A DNA stretch of 64,000 bases from Azoarcus sp. CIB (GCF_001190925.1 NZ_CP011072.1:4774001-4838000); one strand, 5' to 3'; counted from the first letter of the stretch, positions 48,333 to 57,923 are shown. Numbers and translations are program-made. The notes: generated by a model not told the origin, from the letters alone.

Positions 48333-49169
48333 TCAGTCCTCGGCGTCGATGAAGTCGAGCACGTCGCGCGCGAAGCGCTCGCGCTGCCACAGGTGCGGCG
48401 CGTGGTCGACGTCGTCGTAGATGTGCAGCAGCGCGTTGGGGATGTTGTCGTGCACGTAGTGGGCGGTGCGCGTGTGGTAGAAGTTGCTCGCGCCGCCGTA
48501 GACCAGCAGCGAGGGAACGTCGATCTTCTCCAGCACGTCGCGGTAGTCGGCCGCGGCGAGACTGGACCAGCAGTCGATCAGCGGCTGCGGCGCCATCTCG
48601 CGCAGGCGCTGGCGCGCGAGCGCCATGCCCTCGCCGTTCTCCAGGTACTTGCGCCGCGCGCGTTCGTTGAGGCTGTGGCCGACCAGGCGCAGCACGCCTT
48701 CGGCGAAGTCTTCCTGCAACGAACGCACGAAGGCGGCGTTGCGCGCGGCGTCGAAGTCAGCGTAGATGCCCCAGCGCCAGTCGCCGTCGGTGAGGATGCG
48801 CGGCGACTGGTCGATGATCACGAGCTTGCGCAGGCGGCCGCAGCCGAAGTCGCGGATGTATTGCCACAGCGTCAGCGCGCCCATCGAATGACCGATGACG
48901 ATCGCGTCGCGCAGGTTCCAGTGTTCGAGCATCTGCTCGAGGTCGCGCGCCATGCGCGCCGCGCTCGGCGGGGTGTCCGTATGCAGGGCATGGCCGCCGT
49001 GCCCGCGCGCATCCCAGCGATACACGCGATGGCGCGCGGCGAAGGCCTCGATGAACGGGCTCCAGTCGCGATGGCTGGCGGTCCAGCCGTGCAGCAGCAC
49101 GAGCGGTGGCCCCTCGCCTTCGATCTTGACGTGGATGTGTTCGCCGTCGTCGGCGATAAAATGGCTCAT
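48333..49169 (-). CDS. Alpha/beta hydrolase
   Basis: A 278-residue cytoplasmic alpha/beta hydrolase. The oxyanion motif is LLHGW (about residues 29-33), the nucleophile elbow GHSMG (about residues 95-99) and the catalytic histidine DVDHAPH near the C-terminus. The fold resembles ester, lactone or C-C bond hydrolases. ATG 49169 is used; an ATG four codons upstream is possible. It converges on the VOC gene. Substrate is unknown. Confidence 0.85.
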   Translation of the reverse strand: MSHFIADDGEHIHVKIEGEGPPLVLLHGWTASHRDWSPFIEAFAARHRVYRWDARGHGGHALHTDTPPSAARMARDLEQMLEHWNLRDAIVIGHSMGALTLWQYIRDFGCGRLRKLVIIDQSPRILTDGDWRWGIYADFDAARNAAFVRSLQEDFAEGVLRLVGHSLNERARRKYLENGEGMALARQRLREMAPQPLIDCWSSLAAADYRDVLEKIDVPSLLVYGGASNFYHTRTAHYVHDNIPNALLHIYDDVDHAPHLWQRERFARDVLDFIDAED

Positions 49170-49252
49170 TGCGTGGATCATCGCGCTACCCGCTGCCGGA
49201 TTGTGTTGCAGCGCAGTATAAACGCTGACCATGCCGCGGCGGGCGGAACGGA

Positions 49253-49849
49253 TCAGCCTGCGGTCGGGGCCGCCATCATGAGATGGCGCGGGCGCAGGGG
49301 ATTCGACGGTGCGCGCGGAAACGCCGGAAAGCCGTTCCAGCCGCCCATCTCCGGCCCGTCGTGCGGGAAGATGTAGGTGCGGCTCGTGCGCACGACCTTG
49401 CCGTCGATGAAGTGCACGTTGAAATAGGTGTAGATACCCGGACCGTCGTTCTCGATGTTCCAGTCCCACACTTCCTCGCCGCTCAGGCGGAAGAATTCGA
49501 CCGAGCGATGCGTGCCGAGCAGGCGCGACACCTGCTCGCGCGTCATGCCGCGCTCGACGCGGGCGAGGTTCTCGAAGGACAGCGCGTTCGCCTGCCGCAG
49601 CACGGCGCCCCCGGCGTCGACGGTCACCATCAGCGTGACGTGGCCGAAGGGTTGCGTCGGGTACTCCAGCGTGCGCGTGCCGTCCTCGTTCTGCCAGCGC
49701 CGTGCCGGCTCGCCATGCACGGCGATGGCCTCCGCCTCGGTCACGAGCGGGCGGGAACCGAGGGTCGTCGCGCAACTGCTGGCGAGCACCGCGGCTGCAA
49801 GCAGCGCAGCGATGCGTCCCCATTTCGCGACTGTGGCTCCATGCCTCAC
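49253..49849 (-). CDS. BamE-like outer-membrane lipoprotein 1
   Basis: A 198-residue lipoprotein: signal peptide with lipobox LASSC near residue 28. The mature part contains a BamE/SmpA-type unit (GMTREQVSRLLGTHRSVEFF and VWDWNIENDGPGIYTYFNVHF), preceded by a related N-terminal half. The start GTG 49849 has GGAAGG eight bases upstream. It lies directly downstream of a second similar lipoprotein gene, so the pair looks like a tandem duplication. Confidence 0.78.
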   Translation of the reverse strand: MRHGATVAKWGRIAALLAAAVLASSCATTLGSRPLVTEAEAIAVHGEPARRWQNEDGTRTLEYPTQPFGHVTLMVTVDAGGAVLRQANALSFENLARVERGMTREQVSRLLGTHRSVEFFRLSGEEVWDWNIENDGPGIYTYFNVHFIDGKVVRTSRTYIFPHDGPEMGGWNGFPAFPRAPSNPLRPRHLMMAAPTAG

Positions 49850-49868
49850 TTGGCTCACCTTCCTTGCG

Positions 49869-50354
49869 TCAGCCCCGCAGTTCGACGAAGCGGCTCGTGC
49901 GTGCGACACGCGCGTCATCGTTGAAATGCACCAGGAAGAACACCGGATCGCCCGAAGCCTCCTTGCCGACGCGCCAGCCCCACACGGTTTCCTTCGCGAG
50001 GTCGAAACGCTCGCGCGAGCCGGGCGCGCCGAGGATGCGCCGCACTTCGTCGCCGGTCATGCCTCTTTGGATGCGTGCGAAGTTGGTTTCGTTCAGCACC
50101 TGGTCGACCTTGCGCAGCACGTCGTCGGTGCCGATGGTCATCATGAAGCACTCCGTGCCCATGGGCTGGCGCGAGTATTCCCACGTCACCGAGCCGTCGT
50201 CGTTGTGCCACTCCATCTGCGGCGGGCCGAAGCGCTGACGCACGTCGGCGGCCGTCGACACGCCCGGCTCCAGCTCCTTCAGGTTGAAGTGATCGCAGGC
50301 GGCGATCCCCAGCGCCGCGAGCAGGCTGCACAACAGGGTGAAAAGGCGTTTCAT
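49869..50354 (-). CDS. BamE-like outer-membrane lipoprotein 2
   Basis: A 161-residue lipoprotein with lipobox GIAAC at about residues 16-20. Two BamE-type halves are visible: LEPGVSTAADVRQRFGPPQMEWHN-type and RGMTGDEVRRILGAPGSRERF. It ends 20 bases before the paralogous gene. BamE assists outer-membrane protein insertion, but the true bamE of a genome is usually elsewhere; these may be envelope accessory proteins. Confidence 0.78.
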   Translation of the reverse strand: MKRLFTLLCSLLAALGIAACDHFNLKELEPGVSTAADVRQRFGPPQMEWHNDDGSVTWEYSRQPMGTECFMMTIGTDDVLRKVDQVLNETNFARIQRGMTGDEVRRILGAPGSRERFDLAKETVWGWRVGKEASGDPVFFLVHFNDDARVARTSRFVELRG

Positions 50355-50507
50355 CAGGGCGATTCTCCTCACAAGGGGCCGCAGGCGCGCCAAGCGCACC
50401 GCATTATGTCGGCGCCGCCGGGCGTGGGCTAGAATCGCACCATACCGGGGCGCGGCACAATCGCGAACCGGCCCCTTGTCCGCATACAACGCTTCGGAGA
50501 ACGGTTC

Positions 50508-51620
50508 ATGAAGAAGACCCTGATCGCCCTCGCACTCGCCGCGGCCGGCCTGTCGGCCGCCCACGCCCAGACCGTCGTCAAGATCGGCCACGCCGGTCCG
50601 CTCACCGGCCCCATCGCCCACATCGGCAAGGACGGCGAGAACGGCGTGCGCCTCGCGATCGAAGACGCCAACGCCAAGGGCACCACCATCGGCGGCCAGA
50701 AGGTCAAGTTCGAACTCGTGAGCGAGGACGACCAGGCCGACCCGCGCACCGCGACGACCGTCGCGCAGCGCCTGACCGACGCGGGCGTCAAGGGCGTGGT
50801 CGGCCACGTCACCTCGGGTGCGTCGATTCCCGCATCGCGCATCTACGAGCAGGCCGGCGTGCCGGTCATCACGCCGTCGTCGACCAACCCCAAGCTCACG
50901 CAGCAGGGCTACAAGGTCACCTTCCGCGTCATCGCCAACGACCTGCAGCAGGGCGCGGCGATGGCCGGCTACGCAACCAAGCTCGGCGCGAAGAAGGTCG
51001 CGATCATCGACGACCGCACCGCCTACGGCCAGGGCCTCGCCGACGCCTTCGCCGAGAGCCTGAAGAAGGAAGGGGTACAGGTCGTCGGCCGCGAGTTCAC
51101 CAACGACAAGGCGACCGACTTCACTGCGATCCTCACCAAGATCAAGGGCAAGCAGCCCGACGCCGTGTTCTTCGGCGGCATGGACGCGCAGGCTGCACCG
51201 ATGCTGCGCCAGATGAAGCAGCTCGGCCTCGGCGCCAAGTTCCTCGGCGGCGACGGCGCGTGCACCGGCGAGATGATCAAGCTCGCGGGCGACGCGATGA
51301 GCGGCGACGCCTATTGCACCCAGGCCGGCATCCCGATGGACAAGATGCCCGGCGGCGCCGCTTTTAACAAGCGCTTCAAGGAAGTTTACAAGGGCGACGT
51401 GCAGCTGTACGCGCCGTACAGCTACGACGCCGCGATGGCGCTGATCGAGGCGATGAAGGCCGCCGGCTCGGCCGAACCGGCCAAGTACCTGCCGGCGCTG
51501 CAGAAGCTCAACATGACGGGCGTGACCGGGAAGATCGCCTTCGACAAGAACGGCGACATCCTCGACGGCGGCGTCACCCTGTACCGCTTCCAGGGCGGCA
51601 AGTGGGAAGCGCTGAACTGA
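50508..51620 (+). CDS. livJ: Branched-chain amino acid ABC transporter, binding protein 1
   Basis: A 370-residue periplasmic solute-binding protein with a signal peptide (LIALALAAAGLSAAHAQ) and the LivJ fold (GPLTGPIAHIGKDGENGVRLA, AIIDDRTAYGQGLADAFAE, FFGGMDAQAAPMLRQ). GGAGAAC gives a good ribosome site. A strong terminator follows, so it is transcribed apart from the next binding protein. Ligand is probably Leu/Ile/Val or a related amino acid. Confidence 0.9.
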   Translation: MKKTLIALALAAAGLSAAHAQTVVKIGHAGPLTGPIAHIGKDGENGVRLAIEDANAKGTTIGGQKVKFELVSEDDQADPRTATTVAQRLTDAGVKGVVGHVTSGASIPASRIYEQAGVPVITPSSTNPKLTQQGYKVTFRVIANDLQQGAAMAGYATKLGAKKVAIIDDRTAYGQGLADAFAESLKKEGVQVVGREFTNDKATDFTAILTKIKGKQPDAVFFGGMDAQAAPMLRQMKQLGLGAKFLGGDGACTGEMIKLAGDAMSGDAYCTQAGIPMDKMPGGAAFNKRFKEVYKGDVQLYAPYSYDAAMALIEAMKAAGSAEPAKYLPALQKLNMTGVTGKIAFDKNGDILDGGVTLYRFQGGKWEALN

Positions 51621-51681
51621 TGGCGTGGTGCACCCGCCGCGCACCACTGCCGTGCGGCGGGCAACGAAAATGAACCGGATC

Positions 51682-51707
51682 GGGGCGCTGCGGCGCCCCT
51701 TTTTTTT
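51682..51707 (+). terminator. Intrinsic terminator after first livJ
   Basis: GGGGCGC-TGC-GGCGCCCC type hairpin (51682-51699) followed by eight T residues. It lies 62 bases after the stop codon and is a textbook rho-independent terminator. Confidence 0.9.
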
Positions 51708-52157
51708 GCCGCCGGGGGCCTGGCTCCAGGCTCCGTCTCACTGCGGGCCGGCGCCGGCCGCCGGCATTAGGGTTTTCCACAAGCTGGCATGACTTGTGCG
51801 ATGCATCATGCGTGCAAACACAGGATCCATCCGTTCGAAACCCGCACCAGCTGCCGATCCTTGCCGGAAGTGAAACGCTATGTCATCGACGATGCGCGGT
51901 CCCGGCGATCCCTTGCTGCACTGCAGAAGGCACAAACCGGCACATCACTGTTGCAATTTGCGCATCACGGGCTGTTTTTGGGCAGAATACGCGGACTTTT
52001 CAGCCCCCCGGGACCGTTGCAATGCAGCGGTGATAGTCGGGGGCGAACGGAAAAGCGGTATCACGTGCAGCACCCTGACGGCCCTTCGGCGCTCACGAAG
52101 GCCAGAAGTGTCGTTCAGGCCTTCAATCTCACGAATCGATCTCGCTGGAGGAGCAAC
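51708..52157 (+). promoter_or_regulatory. Long leader/promoter region of second livJ
   Basis: A 450-base region with lower GC than its surroundings. TGGCATGACTTGTGC at 51785-51799 has the GG-N10-GC spacing of a sigma-54 promoter, with two departures from consensus; that would leave a leader of about 350 bases. No clean sigma-70 pair was found nearer the gene. The open frame across it has no ribosome site and looks non-coding. Confidence 0.35.
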
Positions 52158-53273
52158 ATGAAGCAAACCGTCGTCGCACTCGCGATCATGGGTATCGGAC
52201 TATCCGTCGCCCACGCACAGGAAATGGTCGTCAAGCTGGGCAGCGTCGCACCGCTGACCGGCACGATCGCACACCTGGGCAAGGACAACGAAAACGGCGC
52301 GCGCCTCGCAATCGAGGACGCCAACGCCAAGGGCATCACGATCGGCGGCAAGAAGGTCAAGTTCGAGCTGATGGGTGAGGACGACCAGGCCGACCCGCGC
52401 ACCGGCACCACCGTCGCGCAGCGCCTGATGGATGCCGGCGTGAAGGGCGTCGTCGGCCACCTCAACTCCGGCACGACGATCCCCGCGTCACGCATCTATA
52501 ACCAGGCCGGCGTACCGATGATCTCGCCGTCGGCGACCAACCCGACGCTGACGCGCCAGGGCTACAAGGCGGTGTTCCGCACGATCGCCAACGACGTGCA
52601 GCAGGGCGGAGTGCTCGGCAAGTTCATCGTCGGCCCGCTCGCGGCGAAGACCGTCGCGATCATCGACGACCGCACGGCCTACGGCCAGGGCCTCGCCGAC
52701 GAGACCGAGAAGGCCGTGAAGGCAGGCGGCGGCAAGGTCGTCGCGCGCGAATTCACGACCGACAAGGCGACCGACTTCAACGCGATCCTGACCAAGATCC
52801 GCGGCGCCAAGCCCGACGTGATCTTCTTCGGCGGCATGGACGCCCAGGGCGGCCCGATGCTGCGCCAGTTGAAGCAGCTCGGCGTCGAAGCGAAGTTCGT
52901 GACCGGCGACGGCGGCTGCAGCCCCGAGATGATCAAGCTCGCCGGCGAGGCGATCGGCGCCAACGCCTACTGCTCGATGGCCGGCCTGCCGCTCGAGAAG
53001 ATGCCGGGCGGCACCGAGTTCCGCAACCGTTACAAGGCGCGCTTCAACGCCGACGTGCAGATCTACTCGCCCTACGCGTACGACGCGGCGATGGCGATGA
53101 TCAAGGCGATGCAGGCGGCCAACTCGACCGATCCCGCCAAGTACCTGCCCGAGCTGAAGAAGAGCAACTACCCCGGCGTGACCGGCACGGTGGCCTTCGA
53201 CGATCTGGGCGACATCAAGGACGGCGCGGTGACGATGTACCAGTTCAAGGCCGGCACTTGGGCTGCGATGTAA
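52158..53273 (+). CDS. livJ: Branched-chain amino acid ABC transporter, binding protein 2
   Basis: A 371-residue paralogue of the preceding gene, closely similar along its whole length (APLTGTIAHLGKDNENGARLA, AIIDDRTAYGQGLADETEK, FFGGMDAQGGPMLRQ). ATG 52158 is chosen because it has GGAGGAG before it and begins a standard signal peptide; the open frame extends about 370 bases upstream without support. Two binding proteins probably feed one LivHMGF permease with different ligand ranges. Confidence 0.9.
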   Translation: MKQTVVALAIMGIGLSVAHAQEMVVKLGSVAPLTGTIAHLGKDNENGARLAIEDANAKGITIGGKKVKFELMGEDDQADPRTGTTVAQRLMDAGVKGVVGHLNSGTTIPASRIYNQAGVPMISPSATNPTLTRQGYKAVFRTIANDVQQGGVLGKFIVGPLAAKTVAIIDDRTAYGQGLADETEKAVKAGGGKVVAREFTTDKATDFNAILTKIRGAKPDVIFFGGMDAQGGPMLRQLKQLGVEAKFVTGDGGCSPEMIKLAGEAIGANAYCSMAGLPLEKMPGGTEFRNRYKARFNADVQIYSPYAYDAAMAMIKAMQAANSTDPAKYLPELKKSNYPGVTGTVAFDDLGDIKDGAVTMYQFKAGTWAAM

Positions 53274-53316
53274 ATCCGACGGTCATTCCGGCCCGCCAGT
53301 CTGGATGACCCGAAGC

Positions 53317-53356
53317 GGGGGTTGCGATCACGCAGCACGATCGCACCCCCTTTTTT
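53317..53356 (+). terminator. Intrinsic terminator after second livJ
   Basis: GGGGGTTGCGATC pairs with GATCGCACCCCC (one bulge) around a 9-base loop, followed by six T residues. It lies 44 bases after the stop codon and separates livJ from livH. Confidence 0.88.
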
Positions 53357-53547
53357 GTGACTCTCGCGACATGTAACCCGATGTATTTTCAGCCTTTCTG
53401 CGGTCCGGCCGACACACCCGCGCCGAACCCGATGCGCGCGCGAACGGCGCACGCGAAACCAGCGTCCGAACGGCGGACCGGCCTCACGACGGCCACCCCG
53501 CATCATTCATCCCAGTGCGGCCCGCACCCGACATTCCGAGGGTAAAC

Positions 53548-54480
53548 ATGGAAATCTTTCTTCAACAGATCGTGAACGGCCTCGTCGTCGGCAGCGTGTA
53601 TGCGCTCGTCGCCCTGGGCTACACGATGGTTTACGGCATCCTGGGCCTGATCAACTTCGCCCACGGCGACCTCGTGATGGTCGGCGCACTCACGGCGCTG
53701 CAGACCATGATGTTCCTGATGGGCGTCGCTCCCGGCATGTCGCCGATCGCTATGCTGACCCTGTCGCTGCTGGTGGCGATCCCGGTGTGCATGCTGCTCG
53801 CGTTCACGATGGAGCGCCTCGCCTACCGCCCGCTGCGCAACGCGCCGCGCCTCGCGCCGCTGATCACCGCGATCGGCGTGTCCTTCCTGCTGCAGACGCT
53901 GGCGATGATCATCTGGGGCCGCAACTACCACACCTTCCCGCAGCTGATCTCGACGACCCCGATCCAGCCGATCGAGGGCGTGTTCATCACGCCGATCCAG
54001 ATCACGATCATCATCGTCTCGGCCCTGATGATGGCCGGCCTGGTGCTGCTGGTGACCAAGACCAAGCTCGGCCGCGCGATGCGTGCGACCGCCGAGAACC
54101 ATCGCGTCGCGGCGCTGATGGGGGTCGACACCAACATGATCATCGCGCTCACCTTCGTCCTCGGCGCCGCGCTCGCCGCGGTCGCCGGCGTGATGTTCGC
54201 GAGCAACTACGGCATCGCGCACTACGGCATGGGCTTCATGCCCGGCCTGAAGGCCTTCACCGCGGCGGTGCTGGGCGGCATCGGCAACCTCGGCGGCGCC
54301 ATGCTCGGCGGCATCGTGCTGGGCCTGGTCGAGTCGTTCGGCGCCGGCTACATCGAGCAGGCGACCTTCGGCTTCCTCAATTCGTCCTACCAGGACATCT
54401 TCGCCTTCATCATCCTCGGCCTCGTACTCATCTTCAAGCCTACCGGCCTGCTGGGTGAACGCGTGTCCGACCGGGCATAA
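53548..54480 (+). CDS. livH: Branched-chain amino acid ABC transporter permease LivH
   Basis: A 310-residue inner-membrane permease with about eight helices. The N-terminus (FLQQIVNGLVVGSVYALVALGYTMVYGILG) and the ATP-protein contact region (AMRATAENHRVAALMGVD, near residue 190) identify LivH. The start is ATG 53548. It heads the livHMGF operon, with 18 bases to livM. Confidence 0.95.
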   Translation: MEIFLQQIVNGLVVGSVYALVALGYTMVYGILGLINFAHGDLVMVGALTALQTMMFLMGVAPGMSPIAMLTLSLLVAIPVCMLLAFTMERLAYRPLRNAPRLAPLITAIGVSFLLQTLAMIIWGRNYHTFPQLISTTPIQPIEGVFITPIQITIIIVSALMMAGLVLLVTKTKLGRAMRATAENHRVAALMGVDTNMIIALTFVLGAALAAVAGVMFASNYGIAHYGMGFMPGLKAFTAAVLGGIGNLGGAMLGGIVLGLVESFGAGYIEQATFGFLNSSYQDIFAFIILGLVLIFKPTGLLGERVSDRA

Positions 54481-54498
54481 CGCGGGAGTGACAAGAAC

Positions 54499-55599
54499 AT
54501 GAACGAACTCGCACTGGCCGTTCCCTGGCTGGGCAAGCGCAACCCGCAGGCCGCGCGCTGGCTGGTGATCGCGATCGCGATCGGCGCGCCGCTCATCGCG
54601 ATGATGTTCGGCCGCACCTGGGTGCGCGTGCTCGACTTCGCGCTGCTCTACATCCTGCTGGCGCTGGGCCTGAACCTCGTCGTCGGCTTCGCCGGCCTGC
54701 TCGACCTGGGCTACATCGCGTTCTACGCGGTGGGCGCCTACACCGCGGCCTTCCTCGCATCGCCACATTTCGACCTGCACCTGCCGATCTGGATCGTGCT
54801 GCCGCTCGCGGCCTGCTTCGCGGCGACCGCGGGCATCGCGCTCGGCTTTCCGGTCTTGCGATTGCGGGGGGACTACCTCGCGATCGTCACGCTGGGCTTC
54901 GGCGAGATCGTGCGCATCTTCATGAACAACCTGAACTACCCGATCAACATCACGAACGGGCCGCAGGGGATCAACTCGCTCGACCCGATCATCCTGTTCG
55001 GCTGGGATCTGTCGCGCAATATCCAGGTGACCGAAGAACTCGCGATCAACTCGCTGTTACTGTATTACTACTTCTTCCTCGCCTGCGTCGTGGGTTCGAT
55101 CATCTTCATCTCGCGCCTGCAGATCTCGCGCGTGGGTCGCGCGTGGGCCGCGATGCGCGACGACGAGCTCGCCGCCAAGGCGATCGGCATCAACACGCGC
55201 AACATGAAGCTGCTGGCGTTCTCGCTCGGCGCGACCTTCGGCGGCGTCTCGGGCGTGCTGTTCGGGACCTTCCAGGGCTTCGTCTCGCCCGAGTCGTTCT
55301 CGCTGATGGAGTCGATCGCGGTGCTGACGATGGTGGTGTTCGGCGGCATGGGCAACATCGCCGGCGCCATCGTCGGCGCGGTCATCCTGTCCGCCCTGCC
55401 CGAAATCCTCCGCCACCTCGCGGTGCCGGTGCAGCAGGCCCTGTTCGGCCACGTGCTGCTCGACCCCGAGGTGCTCCGCATGCTGCTGCTGTCGCTCGCG
55501 ATGATCCTGATGATGCTGCTCCGCCCGTCCGGCCTGATCCCGGCCAACGCCAAGTACTCCCACATCCGCTACCTGAAGGCCAAGGGGGTGACCGAATGA
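54499..55599 (+). CDS. livM: Branched-chain amino acid ABC transporter permease LivM
   Basis: A 366-residue second permease subunit (LNLVVGFAGLLDLGYIAFYAVGAY, FPVLRLRGDYLAIVTLGFGEI, RAWAAMRDDELAAKAIGI as the ATPase contact loop). Its stop codon overlaps the livG start (ATGA), showing translational coupling. It pairs with LivH to form the membrane channel. Confidence 0.95.
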   Translation: MNELALAVPWLGKRNPQAARWLVIAIAIGAPLIAMMFGRTWVRVLDFALLYILLALGLNLVVGFAGLLDLGYIAFYAVGAYTAAFLASPHFDLHLPIWIVLPLAACFAATAGIALGFPVLRLRGDYLAIVTLGFGEIVRIFMNNLNYPINITNGPQGINSLDPIILFGWDLSRNIQVTEELAINSLLLYYYFFLACVVGSIIFISRLQISRVGRAWAAMRDDELAAKAIGINTRNMKLLAFSLGATFGGVSGVLFGTFQGFVSPESFSLMESIAVLTMVVFGGMGNIAGAIVGAVILSALPEILRHLAVPVQQALFGHVLLDPEVLRMLLLSLAMILMMLLRPSGLIPANAKYSHIRYLKAKGVTE

Positions 55600-56372
55600 T
55601 CACCCTGCTCGAAGCCCGCAACATCGGCAAGCGCTTCGGCGGCCTGCAGGCGCTGTCGGACGTCTCGCTGACGATCCGCAAGGGCGAGGTGTACGGCCTG
55701 ATCGGCCCCAACGGCGCCGGCAAGACAACCTTCTTCAACGTGCTGACGGGCGCCTACACGCCCGACGGCGGCGAGTTCGTGTTCAACGGCGCGGTTCTGC
55801 CCTCGGGCAAGCCGCATCTGGTGGTGGCGCAGGGCATCGCGCGGACCTTCCAGAACATCCGCCTGTTCCGCGAGCTTTCCGCGCTCGAGAACGTGATGGC
55901 GGGGCATCACATCCGCACCAAGGCCAGCGTGTGGGGCATCCTCACGCAGAACAAGCCCACCGTCGAGGAGGAGCGCCTGACCACCGAGCGCGCCTACGAG
56001 CTGCTCAAGTACGTCGGCATCGAGCGCTTCGCCACCGCGACGGCGAAGAACCTCTCGTATGGCGACCAGCGCCGGCTCGAGATCGCGCGTGCGCTGGCGA
56101 CCGAGCCGCAACTGCTCGCCCTCGACGAACCGGCAGCGGGCATGAACGCGACCGAGACTGTGCAACTCAAGAACCTGATCGAGCAGATCCGCGGCGACGG
56201 CGTCACCGTGCTGCTGATCGAGCACGATGTGAAGCTCGTGATGGGCCTGTGCGACCGCGTCGCGGTGCTCGATTTCGGGCGCAAGATCGCCGAGGACGTT
56301 CCGGCCGAGGTGCAGAAGAACGAAGCCGTGATCGGCGCCTACCTCGGCGGAGGCCACAAGAATGCACACTAA
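55596..56372 (+). CDS. livG: Branched-chain amino acid ABC transporter ATPase LivG
   Basis: A 258-residue ATPase. Walker A is GPNGAGKTT (about residues 37-45), the signature motif LSYGDQRR, and Walker B LLALDEPAAG; the H-loop is IEHDVKLV. The start ATG 55596 overlaps the livM stop. It overlaps livF by 11 bases at its 3' end. Confidence 0.95.
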   Translation: MITLLEARNIGKRFGGLQALSDVSLTIRKGEVYGLIGPNGAGKTTFFNVLTGAYTPDGGEFVFNGAVLPSGKPHLVVAQGIARTFQNIRLFRELSALENVMAGHHIRTKASVWGILTQNKPTVEEERLTTERAYELLKYVGIERFATATAKNLSYGDQRRLEIARALATEPQLLALDEPAAGMNATETVQLKNLIEQIRGDGVTVLLIEHDVKLVMGLCDRVAVLDFGRKIAEDVPAEVQKNEAVIGAYLGGGHKNAH

Positions 56373-57096
56373 TCCCACCTCTCCCCTGCTCCAGCTCTCC
56401 GGCATGGAAGTCGCCTACGGCGGCATCAAGGCGGTGAAGGGCATCGACCTCGAACTCTACCGCGGCGAACTCGTGAGCCTGATCGGGGCCAACGGCGCCG
56501 GCAAGACCACCACGCTGAACGCCATCGCCGGCAGCCTGAAGATCGCCGGCGGCGAGATCCTCTACGAGGGTGAAAAGGTCCACGTGCTGCCGGCGCACAA
56601 GCGCCTGCGCCGCGGCATCGCGCTGGTGCCGGAAGGGCGCGGCATCTTCACGCGCCTGACGGTCGAGGAGAACCTGCGCATGGGCGCCTACACGCGCAAC
56701 GACACGGCCGTCATCGAACATGACCTGGAACGCGTGTACACGATGCTGCCGCGCGTGAAGGAGCGCCTCGCCCAAGTGGCCGGCACGCTGTCGGGCGGCG
56801 AGCAGCAGATGGTCGCGATCGGCCGCGCGCTGCTGTCGCGCCCCAAGCTGCTGCTGCTCGACGAACCGTCGATGGGCTTGGCGCCGCTGGTGGTGGAGAA
56901 GATCTTCGAGGTCGTGCAATCGGTCGCGAAGGAAGGCGTCACGATCCTGCTCGTCGAGCAGAACGCCAACCTCGCGCTGGAGTTCTCGCAGCGCGCCTAT
57001 GTGATGGAATCGGGCAAGGTCACGCTGACCGGCTCCGGCGCGGAACTGCTGACCAACCCCAAGGTGCGCGCGGCCTATCTCGGCGAAGCGGCCTGA
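56362..57096 (+). CDS. livF: Branched-chain amino acid ABC transporter ATPase LivF
   Basis: A 244-residue ATPase, the second nucleotide-binding subunit. Walker A is GANGAGKTT, signature LSGGEQQM, Walker B LLLLDEPSMG. It starts inside livG (11-base overlap). A strong terminator follows it. Confidence 0.95.
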   Translation: MHTNPTSPLLQLSGMEVAYGGIKAVKGIDLELYRGELVSLIGANGAGKTTTLNAIAGSLKIAGGEILYEGEKVHVLPAHKRLRRGIALVPEGRGIFTRLTVEENLRMGAYTRNDTAVIEHDLERVYTMLPRVKERLAQVAGTLSGGEQQMVAIGRALLSRPKLLLLDEPSMGLAPLVVEKIFEVVQSVAKEGVTILLVEQNANLALEFSQRAYVMESGKVTLTGSGAELLTNPKVRAAYLGEAA

Positions 57097-57120
57097 TCGA
57101 CCACGTCGCGGTGCGACAGA

Positions 57121-57159
57121 ACGGGCGGCCGGCGCACTACCGGGCGCCCGTTTTCTTTT
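57121..57159 (+). terminator. Terminator of the livHMGF operon
   Basis: ACGGGCG-G-CCGG and CCGG-G-CGCCCGT form an 11-bp stem with one opposed mismatch and a 7-base loop, followed by TTTTCTTTT. It lies 24 bases after the livF stop. Confidence 0.88.
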
Positions 57160-57277
57160 CCGGAGGACTCGCGCCATGACGCATGGCACCCTGCACGGCG
57201 GCTGGATGACCGGAAAAACCATCGCGCACATGTGATCATTCGACGGCCACGACTGACGAACGGAACTCGCGGCCAGC

Positions 57278-57916
57278 TCATGCTTGGCGCCTCGGCACCA
57301 AAGGGAACAGCAGCACGCACCCCAAGCCCAATCCGAGCCCGGTAATGAGGTCGAAAAGGTAGTGTTGCCAAGTGGTCTGGGTCGACACGGCAATTAGCAG
57401 GAACCACGCATGCAGGGGCCAGCGGGGAATGGCTACGATCGAGTTCTTGCGCAGCAGATCCCACAGAACGAGCAGCGTTGCCGCATGGAGTGACGGCGCG
57501 AGGTTGCCTGCCATGTCGAAGGCCTGGAGTTCCTTCCAGAGCACCCCGAGGAATCCGTCGACAGGAGGGAAGACTCTTTCGTTGTGCAATGGAAAGAGCC
57601 AAAAGCAGGCGAAGCAGGTGAATTGCGCGGTGAGCAGACGTTTGCAGAACTGGGCCAACTCGATACGGTTCGCACAGAGGAAGAACGACAAGGGGTAGAT
57701 CAGGTTGATGCTCAGGTAGGGAAGCAAGGTCCAGGGCAAAAACGGAACCTTGCGGTCCAACCATGTCTCGGCCTGCCAGGGAAGCGCATTTCCCTGTGCC
57801 ATTGCGTTGGTCCACTGATAGCCGACGAGAAAAATCGACCCGACGACGGCCAGGGCAATCAACGCAGCCCTCCACGGCAAGTCGTGCTGCGCCAGTGCGG
57901 TGTCATTACGTACCAT
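57278..57916 (-). CDS. PAP2-superfamily membrane phosphatase-like protein
   Basis: A 212-residue membrane protein with about six helices. PAP2 motif 2 is NLAPSLHA (catalytic histidine) and motif 3 STQTTWQHYLFDLITG; motif 1 is weak. Such proteins dephosphorylate lipid phosphates or transfer phospho-head groups. Base composition is visibly less GC-rich than its neighbours. It is divergent from the TOMM genes, with 55 bases between the starts, and may have arrived with them; a role in that pathway is only a possibility. Confidence 0.72.
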   Translation of the reverse strand: MVRNDTALAQHDLPWRAALIALAVVGSIFLVGYQWTNAMAQGNALPWQAETWLDRKVPFLPWTLLPYLSINLIYPLSFFLCANRIELAQFCKRLLTAQFTCFACFWLFPLHNERVFPPVDGFLGVLWKELQAFDMAGNLAPSLHAATLLVLWDLLRKNSIVAIPRWPLHAWFLLIAVSTQTTWQHYLFDLITGLGLGLGCVLLFPLVPRRQA

Positions 57917-57923
57917 TTGTCGA

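Noticed and set aside
47797..48420. Plus-strand ORF overlapping the VOC gene
   Set aside because: A Pro/Arg-rich artefact in a different frame from the clear VOC protein.
51789..52157. N-terminal extension of the second LivJ
   Set aside because: No ribosome site, no similarity to binding proteins, and it would bury a perfect signal peptide that begins at 52158.
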